A stretch of DNA of 64,000 nucleotides from Pseudomonadota bacterium (lineage in GTDB: Bacteria; Desulfobacterota; Binatia; Binatales; Binataceae), in contig JAJPHZ010000011.1 in assembly GCA_021325025.1 (NCBI GenBank), positions 62,001-126,000 on the forward strand, in the 5' to 3' direction. Shown in pieces: positions 16,691-26,565 of this stretch; positions within the stretch are counted from its first letter, which is position 1; each line of letters begins with the position of its first letter. Under the pieces are notes generated by a model. It had not been told where the DNA came from. It ran no database searches and was given only the letters and a program-made list of their open reading frames with translations. Both the position numbers and the translations under genes were made by a program.

Positions 16691-18208
16691 ATGGATTGCG
16701 GGGTCGCCGTTGAGGAAGGACTGAGGCTTTTGGACAAACCCCCCGCCCGAGCCGGCGCGCCGGCGCCGCTGGATGAAACGCTTCGGCAGCGCCGCGCCAT
16801 GGCGCCGCTTACCCAGGGCTCGATCACGCTGAACATTATCCGGCTGTCCTTTCCCATCATCGTCTCCAACATCCTGCAAACCGCCTACCAGGTGGTTGAT
16901 ACGTTCTGGGTCGGACGGCTGAGCGCCAAAGCCGTCGCCGCCGTCTCTTTTTGCTTCCCGGTAAGTTTCCTGCTGATCGCGTTGGGCGGAGGCTTGCCGA
17001 TCGCCGGCACCGTGCTGCTGGCGCAATACACCGGACGCGGCGACCAGGAAGCGACCAATCACGTCGCCGCGCAGACCCTGCTGATGGTCTTTCTGATCTC
17101 GCTGGTGCTGGCCGCGGCCGGCTACTCGTTGGCGACGCCGACCATGCGGCTGATGGGCGCGGCGCCCGACGTGCTGCCCGACGCGGTGCGCTTTTTTCAG
17201 ATCGCCGTACTCGGCTTTATCTTCGTGTTCGCCTTTTTCGCCTACCAGGCGTTGATGCGCGGACGCGGCATCGTGTACCCGCCGATGGTGATCGTGTTCG
17301 TCACGGTCGTCATCAACTTCGCCCTCGACCCGCTGCTGATTTTCGGATGGGGTCCGTTTCCGAAAATGGGCGTGGCCGGCTCCGCCCTGGCGACGCTGTG
17401 CACGCAGGCGCTGGCCGCCGGCATCGGGCTGACCCTGATGCTGCGCGGCCGCCACGGTATCCATCTGCGCCTGCGCGACTTGCCGCCCGACCTGGCCCTG
17501 ATGCGCCGCATCTTCCGTATCGGCTTCCCCTCCTCCATCGAGCAGTCCACCCAGGCCCTGGGTATGACCGTGATGACCATGCTGGTGGCCGGCTTCGGCA
17601 CGGTTGATGTCGCCGCCTACGGCATCAGCGTGCGCGTGATGAGCTGCGCGCTGGTGCCCGCCATCGGGCTGTCGGTGGCGACCTCCGCGCTGGTCGGGCA
17701 GAACATCGGCGCCAATCAGTTGGCCCGCGCCGAGCGCACCAACGCGGTGAGCTGCGCGCTGGCCTTCGCCTCGCTGACTTTTGCCGGCGTGCTCGCCTAC
17801 TGGGGAGCGCCTTCCATCGCGCGCTTCTTTATTCCGCAGGGCGGCGAGGTTATCGAACACAGCGCCGTTTTCATCCATGCCATCGCGCTGACCTTCGGCT
17901 TTATCGGCCTGCAGCAGGTGCTGACCGGCTCGCTGCGCGGCGCGGGCGACACGGTGGCGCCGATGGTGCTGGCGATGATCTCGCTGTGGATGCTGCGTTT
18001 TCCGTTGGCCTGGGTGCTGTCCTCGCATACCAGCCTGCACGTCAGGGGCATCTGGTACGCCTTTCCGGTGACCACGGTGCTGTCGGCGATGATGGCGGGG
18101 TACTGGTTCAGGTGGGGCGGATGGCGCGACAAGCGGATTATTGGCGATGAGGAATTCCAGGAGATGGTGCGCGCCGAAGCGGCCATCGAAGAAGGCAGTT
18201 CATTCTGA
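16691..18208 (+). CDS. MATE-family multidrug/cation antiporter
   Basis: This hydrophobic protein has about twelve membrane helices in two repeats, starting SITLNIIRLSFPIIVSNIL and second-half FRIGFPSSIEQSTQALGM. QTAYQVVDTFWVGRL and GQNIGA are typical MATE family motifs, and a late LTGSLRGAGDT matches the second-half signature. From 16691 it is 505 residues; an internal ATG at 16799 (MAPLTQGS) gives 469 and better fits the family, since the first 36 residues are Arg/Pro-rich. It exports drugs or organic cations against Na+ or H+. It is divergent from the SDR gene. Confidence 0.92.
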   Translation: MDCGVAVEEGLRLLDKPPARAGAPAPLDETLRQRRAMAPLTQGSITLNIIRLSFPIIVSNILQTAYQVVDTFWVGRLSAKAVAAVSFCFPVSFLLIALGGGLPIAGTVLLAQYTGRGDQEATNHVAAQTLLMVFLISLVLAAAGYSLATPTMRLMGAAPDVLPDAVRFFQIAVLGFIFVFAFFAYQALMRGRGIVYPPMVIVFVTVVINFALDPLLIFGWGPFPKMGVAGSALATLCTQALAAGIGLTLMLRGRHGIHLRLRDLPPDLALMRRIFRIGFPSSIEQSTQALGMTVMTMLVAGFGTVDVAAYGISVRVMSCALVPAIGLSVATSALVGQNIGANQLARAERTNAVSCALAFASLTFAGVLAYWGAPSIARFFIPQGGEVIEHSAVFIHAIALTFGFIGLQQVLTGSLRGAGDTVAPMVLAMISLWMLRFPLAWVLSSHTSLHVRGIWYAFPVTTVLSAMMAGYWFRWGGWRDKRIIGDEEFQEMVRAEAAIEEGSSF

Positions 18209-18264
18209 CTGCTGGATCGTTATTATATGAAAGCGGCGCAGAACCCGGCCATTTGCCGAAAGGG

Positions 18265-18822
18265 ATGCGCAACAACGCGATGAGATGTCCCCAATGCGGC
18301 TTCGAGGCGGCCTCCGGGGCGGCGTTCTGTTCGCGATGCGGCACGCGGCTGTTTTTCCCCCGCCCCGAGACGCGCCATGAATTCGCGCTGAGCAAAATCA
18401 CCGTGTCGTGGTGGACCTTCTTCGGCTCTTTTGCCGCCGCCGCGGCCCTGTTCGCGATGGCGCTGGCGGCGATGGCCTCGCGGGAGCAGGCCGGACGGCA
18501 GATCGCAATGGTCCTGTTCGTGCTCGCCCTGCTCATCGCGCTGGCCGCCGTCATCTCGCAACGCAGCACCAGTTGGAGCATCACTTCGGAGCGCTTGATC
18601 GAACGGCGCGGACTGCTCAGCCAGATGCGCCGCGAGGTGGAACTGGTCGATATCCGCTCGGTGGAGGTCACCCGCACCTTGCTCCAGCGTCTGTTCGGCA
18701 TCGGCAGCGTGGTCGTCGCCTCCGCCGCCAGCGCCGACTACCTGATCCGGATGCACAACATCGCCAATCCCGACGCCATCGCCGAAACGATCCGAAAGGC
18801 CCGTCTCAAACGCCTGGCCTGA
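18265..18822 (+). CDS. Zinc-ribbon membrane protein with bacterial PH domain
   Basis: The chain opens with a zinc ribbon (MRCPQCGFEAASGAAFCSRCG). Two membrane helices follow (~40-65 and ~70-90). A bacterial PH-like (bPH_2) domain comes next: STSWSITSERLIERRGLLSQMRREVEL, VDIRSVEVTRTLLQRLFGIGSVVV. The start is uncertain: 18265 is used, 18280 (MRCPQCG) is equally plausible, and a TTG at 18253 is possible. bPH_2 membrane proteins are widespread and mostly uncharacterised, with some linked to envelope stress. It follows the MATE gene with a ~55-base gap. Confidence 0.82.
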   Translation: MRNNAMRCPQCGFEAASGAAFCSRCGTRLFFPRPETRHEFALSKITVSWWTFFGSFAAAAALFAMALAAMASREQAGRQIAMVLFVLALLIALAAVISQRSTSWSITSERLIERRGLLSQMRREVELVDIRSVEVTRTLLQRLFGIGSVVVASAASADYLIRMHNIANPDAIAETIRKARLKRLA

Positions 18823-18927
18823 CGGAGTGGTTTGGAAACTTCCGCGGTTGGACACCGCTTAAAGCGCGGTGCTATCAAGTAAATTCATTCGAGCCGGGGT
18901 CCGGTTTTCATTTTCGAGGACAAAGCG

Positions 18928-19995
18928 ATGAGTCAGTATCGTGCGATCGACGCCGACGGGCATTTCACCGAGCCGGCCAGCATGTGGCCGCAATATCTGG
19001 CGAAGAAGTACCATCCGATGGCGCCCAAAGGCGTGCGCGACAACACCGGGCGGCGCCGTATCATGATTGGCGGGCGGCTGCTGCCCTACATCCCCGCGCC
19101 GCCGATTTCCGAAAGCGAACCGCCGCGCAAGGGCGGCTTCGATCCACACGCGCGCCTGGCCGACATGGACGCCGAAGATATCGAGGCAATGATCACCTAT
19201 CCCACCACCGGCCTGATGTTCTTCGGACTGGATAACCTGGAGCTGACCGTCGCGTTGTGCCAGGCCTTCAACAACTGGGCGCACGATTTTTGCGCCGTCA
19301 ATCCCAGGCGTCTGATCAGCCCCGCCATACTGCCGCAGATGGACATCGGCGAGTCGATGGCGGAGCTGCGCCGCGGCGTGGGCGAACTGGGGCTGCGCGG
19401 CGCCTTCCTGCGCCCCAACCCGGTCGGCGGCCGCACGCTGGATAATCCCGCCTTCGAACCGCTGTGGAGTCTTATCGAGGAGCTCGACCAGCCGCTGGTC
19501 CTGCACGAGGGCACCACCCAGGATTTGCCGCAGGTCGGGATGGATCGCTACGACAACTTCTTGTTCCGCCACATGATCTCGCACGCCTTCGAGCAGCAGA
19601 TGGCGCTGCTTAGCCTGATTGCCGGCGGCGTCCTGCAGCGCCATCCCAGGCTGCGCGTGGTGATCGTCGAGGCGGGCTGCGGATGGGTGCCCTATTGGGT
19701 CGCGCGCATGGACCATCACATGAAGGAATGGGGCCATGCCAGCATCAGGCTGAAACTCAAGCCCTCCGAATATTTCCGCCGCCAATGCTACGTCTCCGCC
19801 GACGGCGAGGAGGAGATGATCCCCGAGGTGATAAGCCGCCTGGGCGACGAGAACATCTGCTTCTCCACCGACTATCCCCATCCTGACCATCCCTTTCAGG
19901 GAGTGGTCGCGGAGTTGGCCGGACGCACCGACATTGCCGACGCGTCCAAGAAAAAGATTCTGGCCGACAACGTGATCAGGGCCTTCAAGCTCTGA
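18928..19995 (+). CDS. TIM-barrel amidohydrolase (Amidohydro_2 family)
   Basis: This 355-residue enzyme belongs to the PF04909 group of metal-dependent hydrolases and decarboxylases (ACMSD/gamma-resorcylate decarboxylase-like). It opens YRAIDADGHFTEP, where DxH-type residues begin the metal site. VLHEG supplies the strand-5 His and FSTDYPHPDHP the C-terminal Asp. HEAGCGWVPYWVARMDHHMKEW-like sequence around residue 255 is typical of 'predicted metal-dependent hydrolase of the TIM-barrel fold' proteins found in aromatic and terpenoid catabolism. Two more family members lie at 49318 and 50890. The substrate is unknown. Confidence 0.88.
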   Translation: MSQYRAIDADGHFTEPASMWPQYLAKKYHPMAPKGVRDNTGRRRIMIGGRLLPYIPAPPISESEPPRKGGFDPHARLADMDAEDIEAMITYPTTGLMFFGLDNLELTVALCQAFNNWAHDFCAVNPRRLISPAILPQMDIGESMAELRRGVGELGLRGAFLRPNPVGGRTLDNPAFEPLWSLIEELDQPLVLHEGTTQDLPQVGMDRYDNFLFRHMISHAFEQQMALLSLIAGGVLQRHPRLRVVIVEAGCGWVPYWVARMDHHMKEWGHASIRLKLKPSEYFRRQCYVSADGEEEMIPEVISRLGDENICFSTDYPHPDHPFQGVVAELAGRTDIADASKKKILADNVIRAFKL

Positions 19996-20007
19996 GCCAA
20001 GGCCATC

Positions 20008-20439
20008 GTGGCGGCCGAAATCAGGTTGGCGGCGACCGACCGCGAGGTCATGCAATGCCTGCCGGTGATGCGCCAGCTCAGGACCCAACTGGCCGAGGGC
20101 GAGTTCGTGCAGCGCATCAGGACGCAGCAGCGCAGCGGCTACCAGCTTTGCTATCTCGCCGAGAACGGAGTGGTGCGTTCGGTGGCTGGCTTCCGCTTGC
20201 TGGAAAATCTCGCCAGTGGGCGCGTTATGTACGTCGATGACCTGGTGACCGACTCCGCCGCGCGTTCAAAGGGCTTCGGCCAGCAGCTCCTGGATTGGCT
20301 GCTGGACCGGGCGCGCGGCGCGGGATGCGACACGCTGGAACTGGACTCCGGAGTGCAGCGCTTCGAGGCGCATCGCTTTTATCTGCGCAACCGGATGCAC
20401 ATCGTCAGCCATCACTTCAGGATCAACCTGAAGGGATAG
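20008..20439 (+). CDS. GNAT-family N-acetyltransferase
   Basis: Beginning at GTG 13 bases after the amidohydrolase, this 143-residue protein has the GNAT fold. The central strand reads VMYVDDLVTDSAARSKGFGQQLLDWLLDRA, in which SKGFGQQLL is the acetyl-CoA pyrophosphate-binding loop (R/QxxGxG/A). It ends DTLELDSGVQRFEAHRFYLRNRMHIVSHHFRI, matching the typical acetyltransferase C-terminal strand. The acceptor cannot be predicted. The tight spacing suggests an operon with the amidohydrolase. Confidence 0.9.
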   Translation: MAAEIRLAATDREVMQCLPVMRQLRTQLAEGEFVQRIRTQQRSGYQLCYLAENGVVRSVAGFRLLENLASGRVMYVDDLVTDSAARSKGFGQQLLDWLLDRARGAGCDTLELDSGVQRFEAHRFYLRNRMHIVSHHFRINLKG

Positions 20440-21005
20440 GCAGAGCGCGCCCCGCGACCGTCGATCTCAGCGCGGCGCGACGGCGGGATCGCGCAGAGGC
20501 GGCAGCGCGAACACCATACCGATCCTCTCTGGATGCACAGCGTGCCGAGAGCGGTTCGTAGCCCATCTACAATAGCGGCTGGAACGAAAGAACAAACGCT
20601 CTCCTCCAAGTTTCGATCAAGCCCAGCGGCGTGAATTTGAAAAGGTGATGATCAGCTCGCGACCACGCGGGTGGCCGGGGATCGCAAAGCGCGCCGTCTT
20701 GTCAAGCGCCTGCCTGCGCGGGCCGTCCGTGTCATGGATCGGTCGGGCGGAACGACGCCAAGTTTTCGGAGGGAGAGAGACAGTACTGCGGGGCATGGAC
20801 CTGGCCGAAGTGCTGCACTGCAAGGCAAGGTGACCGAAGCTGCCTTCGCCTGTGTAGTTCTTCGGCCCGCTCGCAGACCGCCTCGCTCCACCTTACCGGC
20901 TATTACTTACTGTTAGTTCGCAATCTCTTCACTACTGGTTGACAAACATCCAGTCGATGTGTTAGCACGCAGCAAAATGCATAAGGGCGCAATTTTGTTC
21001 ACACG
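20440..21005. other. Intergenic gap at the edge of the lower-GC region
   Basis: About 560 bases hold no gene I can support. Short frames of 60-80 codons occur on both strands between 20617 and 20916 but overlap each other and lack family similarity. A consensus-like TTGACA is at 20939-20944, but the sequence 16-18 bases further is a poor -10 match. From about 20880 onward the DNA becomes more AT-rich, and this marks the left boundary of the beta-helix locus. Confidence 0.4.
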
Positions 21006-21869
21006 ATGAGGATCGTTATGAAAGACAAAAAGCGCACTCTATTATTGGGCTTTTTTCTGCTCTGGATGGCGGCTGGGGCGGCCTATGCCTCCAACACCGG
21101 GGGACTGCCATCCTGTCAGGCCGCGCTCTCCAGCTATCAAGCCCAGTTGAACATTTGCACGAACGAACTGTCGGCCACCCAGGCCACGCTCTCCAGCTGC
21201 CAAACACAGTTGAACGTCTGCACGAACGAACTGTCGGCGGCCCAGGCATTTCCCGCAACCGGGCAGACGACTTCCTACGCCGCCGGCGATGACGGCGCCC
21301 TCACGCCCGGAACCGCGCTCAGTTATACGGACAACGGCGACGGCACGATAACCGACAACGATACCAAGCTGATGTGGGAGAAGAAGGATCAGACCAGTAT
21401 GGGGCCTCATAATGTGAATAACATCTATCCCTGGTCCGGTTCCTGCTCGGTGACTACCACTGACGCTTGTGGTACCGACGCCGACTGCCCGGCGGGCGAG
21501 TCGTGCCTGGCCGGAGATGGCCAGGACATCTTTCCCTTGGGGATGACGGTCTTCCAATGGGTCGCTCAGCTCAACGCCACCTCATTTGCCGGCCATACGG
21601 ATTGGCGGCTGCCGGATGTCAAGGAACTGCAAAGTATCCAGGACTACGGAACCTTCCAACCCCAGGTCGCAGCCGCCTTCAACACAGCCTGCTCATCAGG
21701 CTGCACCATCACCAGCTGCAGTTGCACGCAGTCCGGCAATTACTGGTCGTCGACTACCAACGCTGTTGTTTCAAGCCAGGCATGGATGGTCAACTACGGG
21801 CTGGGTGGCTCGATTCTTGAGAGCAAGCTCGCCCTCGAGCGCGTACGTGCGGTGCGCGGTAGCTTGTGA
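21006..21869 (+). CDS. Exported DUF1566-domain protein with N-terminal coiled-coil repeats
   Basis: A signal peptide (~5-29, TLLLGFFLLWMAAGAAYA) is followed by a duplicated ~22-residue helical unit (LSSYQAQLNICTNELSATQA / LSSCQTQLNVCTNELSAAQA). A DUF1566 (Lcl-like) domain then covers ~100-287: DNGDGTITDNDTKLMWEKK, GHTDWRLPDVKELQSI, GNYWSSTT, RVRAVRG. This lectin-like fold is found in surface and exported proteins of deltaproteobacterial types. Cysteines are numerous in the middle and probably form disulfides. The true start may be the second ATG at 21018 (MKDKKRT). It heads the beta-helix array. Confidence 0.88.
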   Translation: MRIVMKDKKRTLLLGFFLLWMAAGAAYASNTGGLPSCQAALSSYQAQLNICTNELSATQATLSSCQTQLNVCTNELSAAQAFPATGQTTSYAAGDDGALTPGTALSYTDNGDGTITDNDTKLMWEKKDQTSMGPHNVNNIYPWSGSCSVTTTDACGTDADCPAGESCLAGDGQDIFPLGMTVFQWVAQLNATSFAGHTDWRLPDVKELQSIQDYGTFQPQVAAAFNTACSSGCTITSCSCTQSGNYWSSTTNAVVSSQAWMVNYGLGGSILESKLALERVRAVRGSL

Positions 21870-22091
21870 TCCTAAGCACAGACCGAATCCAACTCGCTCA
21901 AAGTATGGATAGCCGTGACATTCCTCGAGGGCTCGACCCCAACTTTTGCTTTCGCCTTCGCTCCGATCGAGCGAAACGTTTGCTATTGGACGAGGCCTTC
22001 GACCGTACCAGCCGCGAAGGATCCCACGGCAACCTGGAGATTCCCAACCCCGCAGCGAAAAGTAAAGCAACTGTAGAATAAGCGGGATACC

Positions 22092-24383
22092 ATGCGGCAA
22101 AATCGAGCGATCCATACACACGGGCTGCGATTCCAAACTCTCAGGGCTGCGGCTTCGATGGCCGCCTTGCTTCTGGCAGCGCTCCAGGCGCGGCCGGTCT
22201 TCGCTAACCTCATCGTCGTCAAATCCGTTGCGGAAAATGACCTGCTGAACTGTACTTTGCGAGCCGCAATAATAAATCACAACAACGCCAACCAGTCAGG
22301 CTCGACTCTTTGTGCGTCGGGCAGTTTGAACGACCAGATAGTTCTTGACCCGCCGCACTTCGCTCCGGACATCTTTCTGAACAGGCCTTTGCCCGCAATC
22401 GAGCGCGGCAGCGTCGAGTTGACTACCGGTTCGGGATTCGCCGTCACGCTGCATGGCGGCTATTTCGAAGTGGACGGCGGCGCGGCGCTCGCGATCACCG
22501 GCAAGATTTCAGACCTTGTCCGCGGCTTTCCGGAGTTCAGCACGAATCTGAGCATGTTCTATGTCAAGGGCGGCCGATTGACCATCGGCGGCGAAAGCCA
22601 GACTTTTTCCAATGGTGGCCTTGCAATCAACCCCCCCGGCTATGGCGGTGTAATCTACAACGCGGGCGGGGTCGTGGAGCTTGACGATTCTCCCGCGCTC
22701 TCGGGCAATGCCGCCACTCAAGCCGGCGGCGCCATTTACAACACCGGCGGCACGATACTGCTCAAGACCAACAAGCTTGCCTCGATGTCCGACAATTCGG
22801 CGCCGTTGGGCGGAGGCATCTACAATCTCAATGGTTCGATCACACTCCCCAGCGGCAATCAGATCAGAATGGCACGCAACGGCGCGCGGGACGGGTCATG
22901 CATATTTACCTCCAACGGCTTGCTCGAACTTCATGGTTTGACTTGCGAAGACAGCGCAGGTTCCGGGATCGGACGCGGAGGCGGAATTCTGGCCGAGCAA
23001 AGCCGCGTTTCTATTTTCGGCAGTAACTTCAATCACAACAGCGAAGGCGACCTCAACGGAAGCGGACTGGGAGGCGCTATATACACTGACCGCAACTCGA
23101 CCTTGACGATGGATTCGACTGCTTGCTCCTACAATACCGCGCGAGCGGGCGGATGCCTCTGGACCAGCAGCCCGAACGTGACGCTCGAACTGGTGACCTG
23201 CAGGGGAAACACGACTTTCATCGGCGGCTGTGTGGAAATGAACGCAGTTGACGGCCTCTTGAAAATCAGCGAGAGCCATCTGGTCAACAACAAAGCCGGC
23301 AACGATGGACGCGGCGGCGCCATCGCGATGCGGGGCAGCTCTCTTTTCCTCTCCAGCAGCGACATGTCGTCAAACAGCGCGGGTGACCCGACGACGGGCG
23401 GTAAGGGCCGGGGTGGCGGTGTCTTCGCCGATTCAGACTCCAAGTTGACGTTCGACCAGGTCGTCTGCACAGCTAATACGGCTGCTGATGCGGGCGGCTG
23501 TATTCAAGCCGACTCGCTGAGAAACACAATTAACCACAGCAACTGTTCGGAAAATGCCGCCCACACCGGTGGCTGCGTCAACTTATCCTCCCATGCCGAA
23601 CTGACGATGACGGATTCAAACATCAGGAATAATCGGGCCGACAAGTCGTCGGTGGGCGGCGGCATCGCTCTTTCCGATCGCAGCACGATACGGATTAGCT
23701 ATGGCGAGATCGCCGGTAATAGCGCCGGTACGTACCAGGACAATGGAAAGGGAAAAGGGGGCGGCATTTTTGCGCCCGACCATGACACTATAGTCTTAGA
23801 CAGCGTGACTGTGGCCGGCAACACGGCAAGTCAACTCGGAGCGGGGCTGGAACTCGACAACTTCAGCAATCTGGATGCCGTTAACAGCACCTTTGCGGAC
23901 GAGGGACCCAACGACGTTCCAGAGCATGGGGTTCACTCCCAAGCCAGTGCGATGCGATTCGTCAACGTGACGTTTTGGAACGCCCCGCTGCTGGCGGAGG
24001 GAGGCACCAGTCTCGGTAGTCTGCGTAATACTATCCTCTTCAACAGCGGGTTCTGCGTTGGAAAGCTCACCGACGGCGGTTACAACATCCAGTACCCGAA
24101 ACCTTTTCCGGGATGCACACTTACCATTCCCGTGATCGATCCCAAGCTTGACCCCGTGGGTCCGAAGAACAACGGCGGGCCAACTCCAACTGTGGCGTCC
24201 CTGCCGGGTAGTCCCGCGATCGACGCCATACCGCTGGACTCCTGCACCGATCTCAACGGAAAGCGGCTCCTGATCGACCAGCGGGCGTTTCCACGCCCCG
24301 ATCCCGGGGACAAAACCCTAACCTGTGATATCGGCGCCGTCGAGTTCCAGGAACACCAGCCAAAGGCTCGTAAAAGCCGCTGA
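22092..24383 (+). CDS. Exported beta-helix repeat protein, array member 1
   Basis: This 763-residue protein has a signal peptide ending VFA (~38). A CSLREA-like segment follows (NCTLRAAIINHNNANQSGSTLCASG, Cys54), then a long beta-helix built of Gly-rich turns such as GGAIYNTGG, GGGIYNLNG and GGAIYTDRN with Cys-containing rungs (ARAGGCLW, FIGGCVEMN). The C-terminus matches 'choice-of-anchor Q' proteins: NNGGPTPTVASLPGSPAID … CDIGAVEFQ. No autotransporter barrel, LPXTG or PEP-CTERM tail is seen, so release or an unknown anchor is likely. It is the longest of five tandem paralogues and is closest to member 2. Confidence 0.87.
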   Translation: MRQNRAIHTHGLRFQTLRAAASMAALLLAALQARPVFANLIVVKSVAENDLLNCTLRAAIINHNNANQSGSTLCASGSLNDQIVLDPPHFAPDIFLNRPLPAIERGSVELTTGSGFAVTLHGGYFEVDGGAALAITGKISDLVRGFPEFSTNLSMFYVKGGRLTIGGESQTFSNGGLAINPPGYGGVIYNAGGVVELDDSPALSGNAATQAGGAIYNTGGTILLKTNKLASMSDNSAPLGGGIYNLNGSITLPSGNQIRMARNGARDGSCIFTSNGLLELHGLTCEDSAGSGIGRGGGILAEQSRVSIFGSNFNHNSEGDLNGSGLGGAIYTDRNSTLTMDSTACSYNTARAGGCLWTSSPNVTLELVTCRGNTTFIGGCVEMNAVDGLLKISESHLVNNKAGNDGRGGAIAMRGSSLFLSSSDMSSNSAGDPTTGGKGRGGGVFADSDSKLTFDQVVCTANTAADAGGCIQADSLRNTINHSNCSENAAHTGGCVNLSSHAELTMTDSNIRNNRADKSSVGGGIALSDRSTIRISYGEIAGNSAGTYQDNGKGKGGGIFAPDHDTIVLDSVTVAGNTASQLGAGLELDNFSNLDAVNSTFADEGPNDVPEHGVHSQASAMRFVNVTFWNAPLLAEGGTSLGSLRNTILFNSGFCVGKLTDGGYNIQYPKPFPGCTLTIPVIDPKLDPVGPKNNGGPTPTVASLPGSPAIDAIPLDSCTDLNGKRLLIDQRAFPRPDPGDKTLTCDIGAVEFQEHQPKARKSR

Positions 24384-24567
24384 CCCGGCCGCTTTGGCTT
24401 CCCTACTGCGGGTGGAAACGCCACGGTCGGCACAGGCCGACATAAGAGGACGAGATGAAGACCAGCAGCCGCATGCGAAGATCTCTGCGAGTGTTCGGGT
24501 TATTTGAAGGACCCTTCTGCACACGCTGAGAACGATCCAACGGCGCTGAGCAAGGCGCAGGTTCAAA

Positions 24568-26565
24568 GTGAAGAATAGTCGTGACATGCAGAACCGCTCG
24601 CCGGTTCGCAAACCGGGGGGGCGCGAAAGGCCGGCGCCAAACGCGGTGCCGGCAATTATCTCGCTCATCATTGTTGCGATGACTGCCACACTGGTGCTGC
24701 CAACCTCAGCCGCCGCCAACCTCATAAAGGTGGAGTCCATAGTTGATTTCGATCCCTTCTTTTGCACGCTTCGCGCGGCGCTGCTGAATCACAATCATCA
24801 TGATCAGTCAGGGTCCACTCTGTGCGCTTCCGGCAGCGCCGATGACGTTATCGAGTTGGACAATGCTCGATGCATAAGCGGAGAAGGAGAAAGATGCAGA
24901 TACATCTCCTCAGTAACCCTGGATAGCCCGTTGCCGCCAATCGAATCGGGCACGGTAACCATTGCAGCGAGTCCCCGGGTGGCCAGCCATATATTTTCGG
25001 GCTATTTTCAGGTTAACACAGGCGCCACTCTGCGGCTCAACTCCTCGGTTTACGACGAGATTGGTACGTTCCTGCCCTTCGTCGCCGATCGAAGCCTTTT
25101 TGTTGTAGAGCCGGGTGCAGTCCTGGAACTGGGAAATGGCAGGTTCACCAACAGCGCATCTATCGTCAATCGGTTTCCGGCTTATGGAGGCGTAATCTAT
25201 AACGATCACGGTACGGTTGTTCTAATCGGCAGCGTTCTCTTTGACAGCCAAGCCAGGGAGGCTGGCGGAGCAATATTCAATAACGGTGGTACTCTGACTA
25301 TCGGTTCAAGCGTATTTTTTGGCGCCACCGTGAGGGAAAGGGCACGTGGAGAATTCGAGCCGGCGCCGGGGGACTCCGCTCCACAAGGAGGCGCGATTTA
25401 CAACGATGGGGGCGTCGTGCGCGGTACCATCGATTGCTACAAGGACCAGGCCCGTGATGGCAGTTGTATATTCACCCGCAATGGAACAGTCTCGTTCGAT
25501 GTTCCAACCATCGAAGGTGCGAACATGTCGTCCAACACCGGTCTACGAGGCGGCCGCGGTGGCGCCCTGACGGCGGAGAACAGCCAGGTCACCATGGTTC
25601 GCGCCCGTTTCGAGAACAACGGTGAGCCTGACGGCAACGGAGGGGTGATTTTCGTCGATTCAAAATCGGTTTTGAATCTGTCCAGCGCGCAATGCCTGAG
25701 CAATGCTTCCCTGGCTGGCGGCTGTATATACGGCGACGGGGCGATGGTGAATATCGATAAACTGACTTGTGAGGGGAATTCAGCTACGGATGGCGGCTGC
25801 ATCGAGATGGTGCGGGGCGCCACTCTGACGGTGAAAAACTCTCTTATTAGAAGGAACCGGGCGGCTGCCGGGGGCGGGCTGATGTTACAAAACGGCACGA
25901 GCGTGTTGATTTTGGCGAGCTCCATCGTGGAAAACAGAGCGGTTGGCGACGGAACCCTTGGGAAGGGAGTGGGCGGCGGGGTCTTCGGTTTATCCCGGAT
26001 TGAGCTCACGGTGAACGGGAGCACCGTTGGGGACAACGATGCGAGCAGAAGCGGCGCCGGAATCCAATTGCAGGACTTCAGCAGCTTGATGGCCATAAAT
26101 GATACCTTCGCCAAACAAGGCAATGACAGGGCACCAGGCATCTACATTGATCGCAGTTATATCAAAGTGCTTAGCTCGACATTGTCTGCCTCCGAACTGT
26201 CGGTCGCCGGGGTCGTGACCGGAGACGTTCGCAATAGCATCCTTTTCAAGAGTAGCACCTGTCTTGGCAATCTGGCGGACCAAGGGTTCAATATTCAATA
26301 TCCAGAGCCTGCCTCGGCCTGCGCCAACGGCATACCGGTTCGTGATCCGCGACTCGACCACGTGGGTCTGCGCAACAACGGCGGACCGACGCCGACTATA
26401 GCTCTACTTCCGGACAGCCCGGCCATAGATAGTGTACCGCTCGACCAATGCGTCGATCTGAGCGGCAGCCGACTGACCGTCGACCAGCGCGGCTATCCCC
26501 GACCGGACCCCGGAGACCTTACTAACAGGTGCGATACGGGAGCTTTCGAACACCAAAACCGATAG
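24568..26565 (+). CDS. Exported beta-helix repeat protein, array member 2
   Basis: Starting from GTG (a downstream ATG at codon 7 is an alternative), this 665-residue paralogue of member 1 has a Pro/Arg-rich N-terminus and then a signal peptide ending SAAA-NL (~50). The CSLREA-like stretch is FFCTLRAALLNHNHHDQSG (Cys66). Beta-helix rungs follow (GGAIFNNGGTLTI, GGCIYGDG, GGCIEMVRG), and then the shared C-terminus RNNGGPTPTIALLPDSPAID … RCDTGAFEHQ. It shares with member 1 the DGSCIFT…NG rung and the STCLGNLADQGFNIQYP stretch near the end. It is likely secreted; ligand or enzyme activity is not visible. Confidence 0.86.
   Translation: MKNSRDMQNRSPVRKPGGRERPAPNAVPAIISLIIVAMTATLVLPTSAAANLIKVESIVDFDPFFCTLRAALLNHNHHDQSGSTLCASGSADDVIELDNARCISGEGERCRYISSVTLDSPLPPIESGTVTIAASPRVASHIFSGYFQVNTGATLRLNSSVYDEIGTFLPFVADRSLFVVEPGAVLELGNGRFTNSASIVNRFPAYGGVIYNDHGTVVLIGSVLFDSQAREAGGAIFNNGGTLTIGSSVFFGATVRERARGEFEPAPGDSAPQGGAIYNDGGVVRGTIDCYKDQARDGSCIFTRNGTVSFDVPTIEGANMSSNTGLRGGRGGALTAENSQVTMVRARFENNGEPDGNGGVIFVDSKSVLNLSSAQCLSNASLAGGCIYGDGAMVNIDKLTCEGNSATDGGCIEMVRGATLTVKNSLIRRNRAAAGGGLMLQNGTSVLILASSIVENRAVGDGTLGKGVGGGVFGLSRIELTVNGSTVGDNDASRSGAGIQLQDFSSLMAINDTFAKQGNDRAPGIYIDRSYIKVLSSTLSASELSVAGVVTGDVRNSILFKSSTCLGNLADQGFNIQYPEPASACANGIPVRDPRLDHVGLRNNGGPTPTIALLPDSPAIDSVPLDQCVDLSGSRLTVDQRGYPRPDPGDLTNRCDTGAFEHQNR

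Noticed and set aside
16559-18040. N-terminal extension of the SDR frame across the MATE gene
   Set aside because: The SDR's conserved start is at 16558, and the extension is low-complexity Gln/Arg/His-rich antisense of a well-supported transporter.
20939-20965. Promoter with TTGACA before the DUF1566 gene
   Set aside because: The -35 box is perfect but no acceptable -10 lies at 16-18 bases; kept only as a remark in the gap entry.
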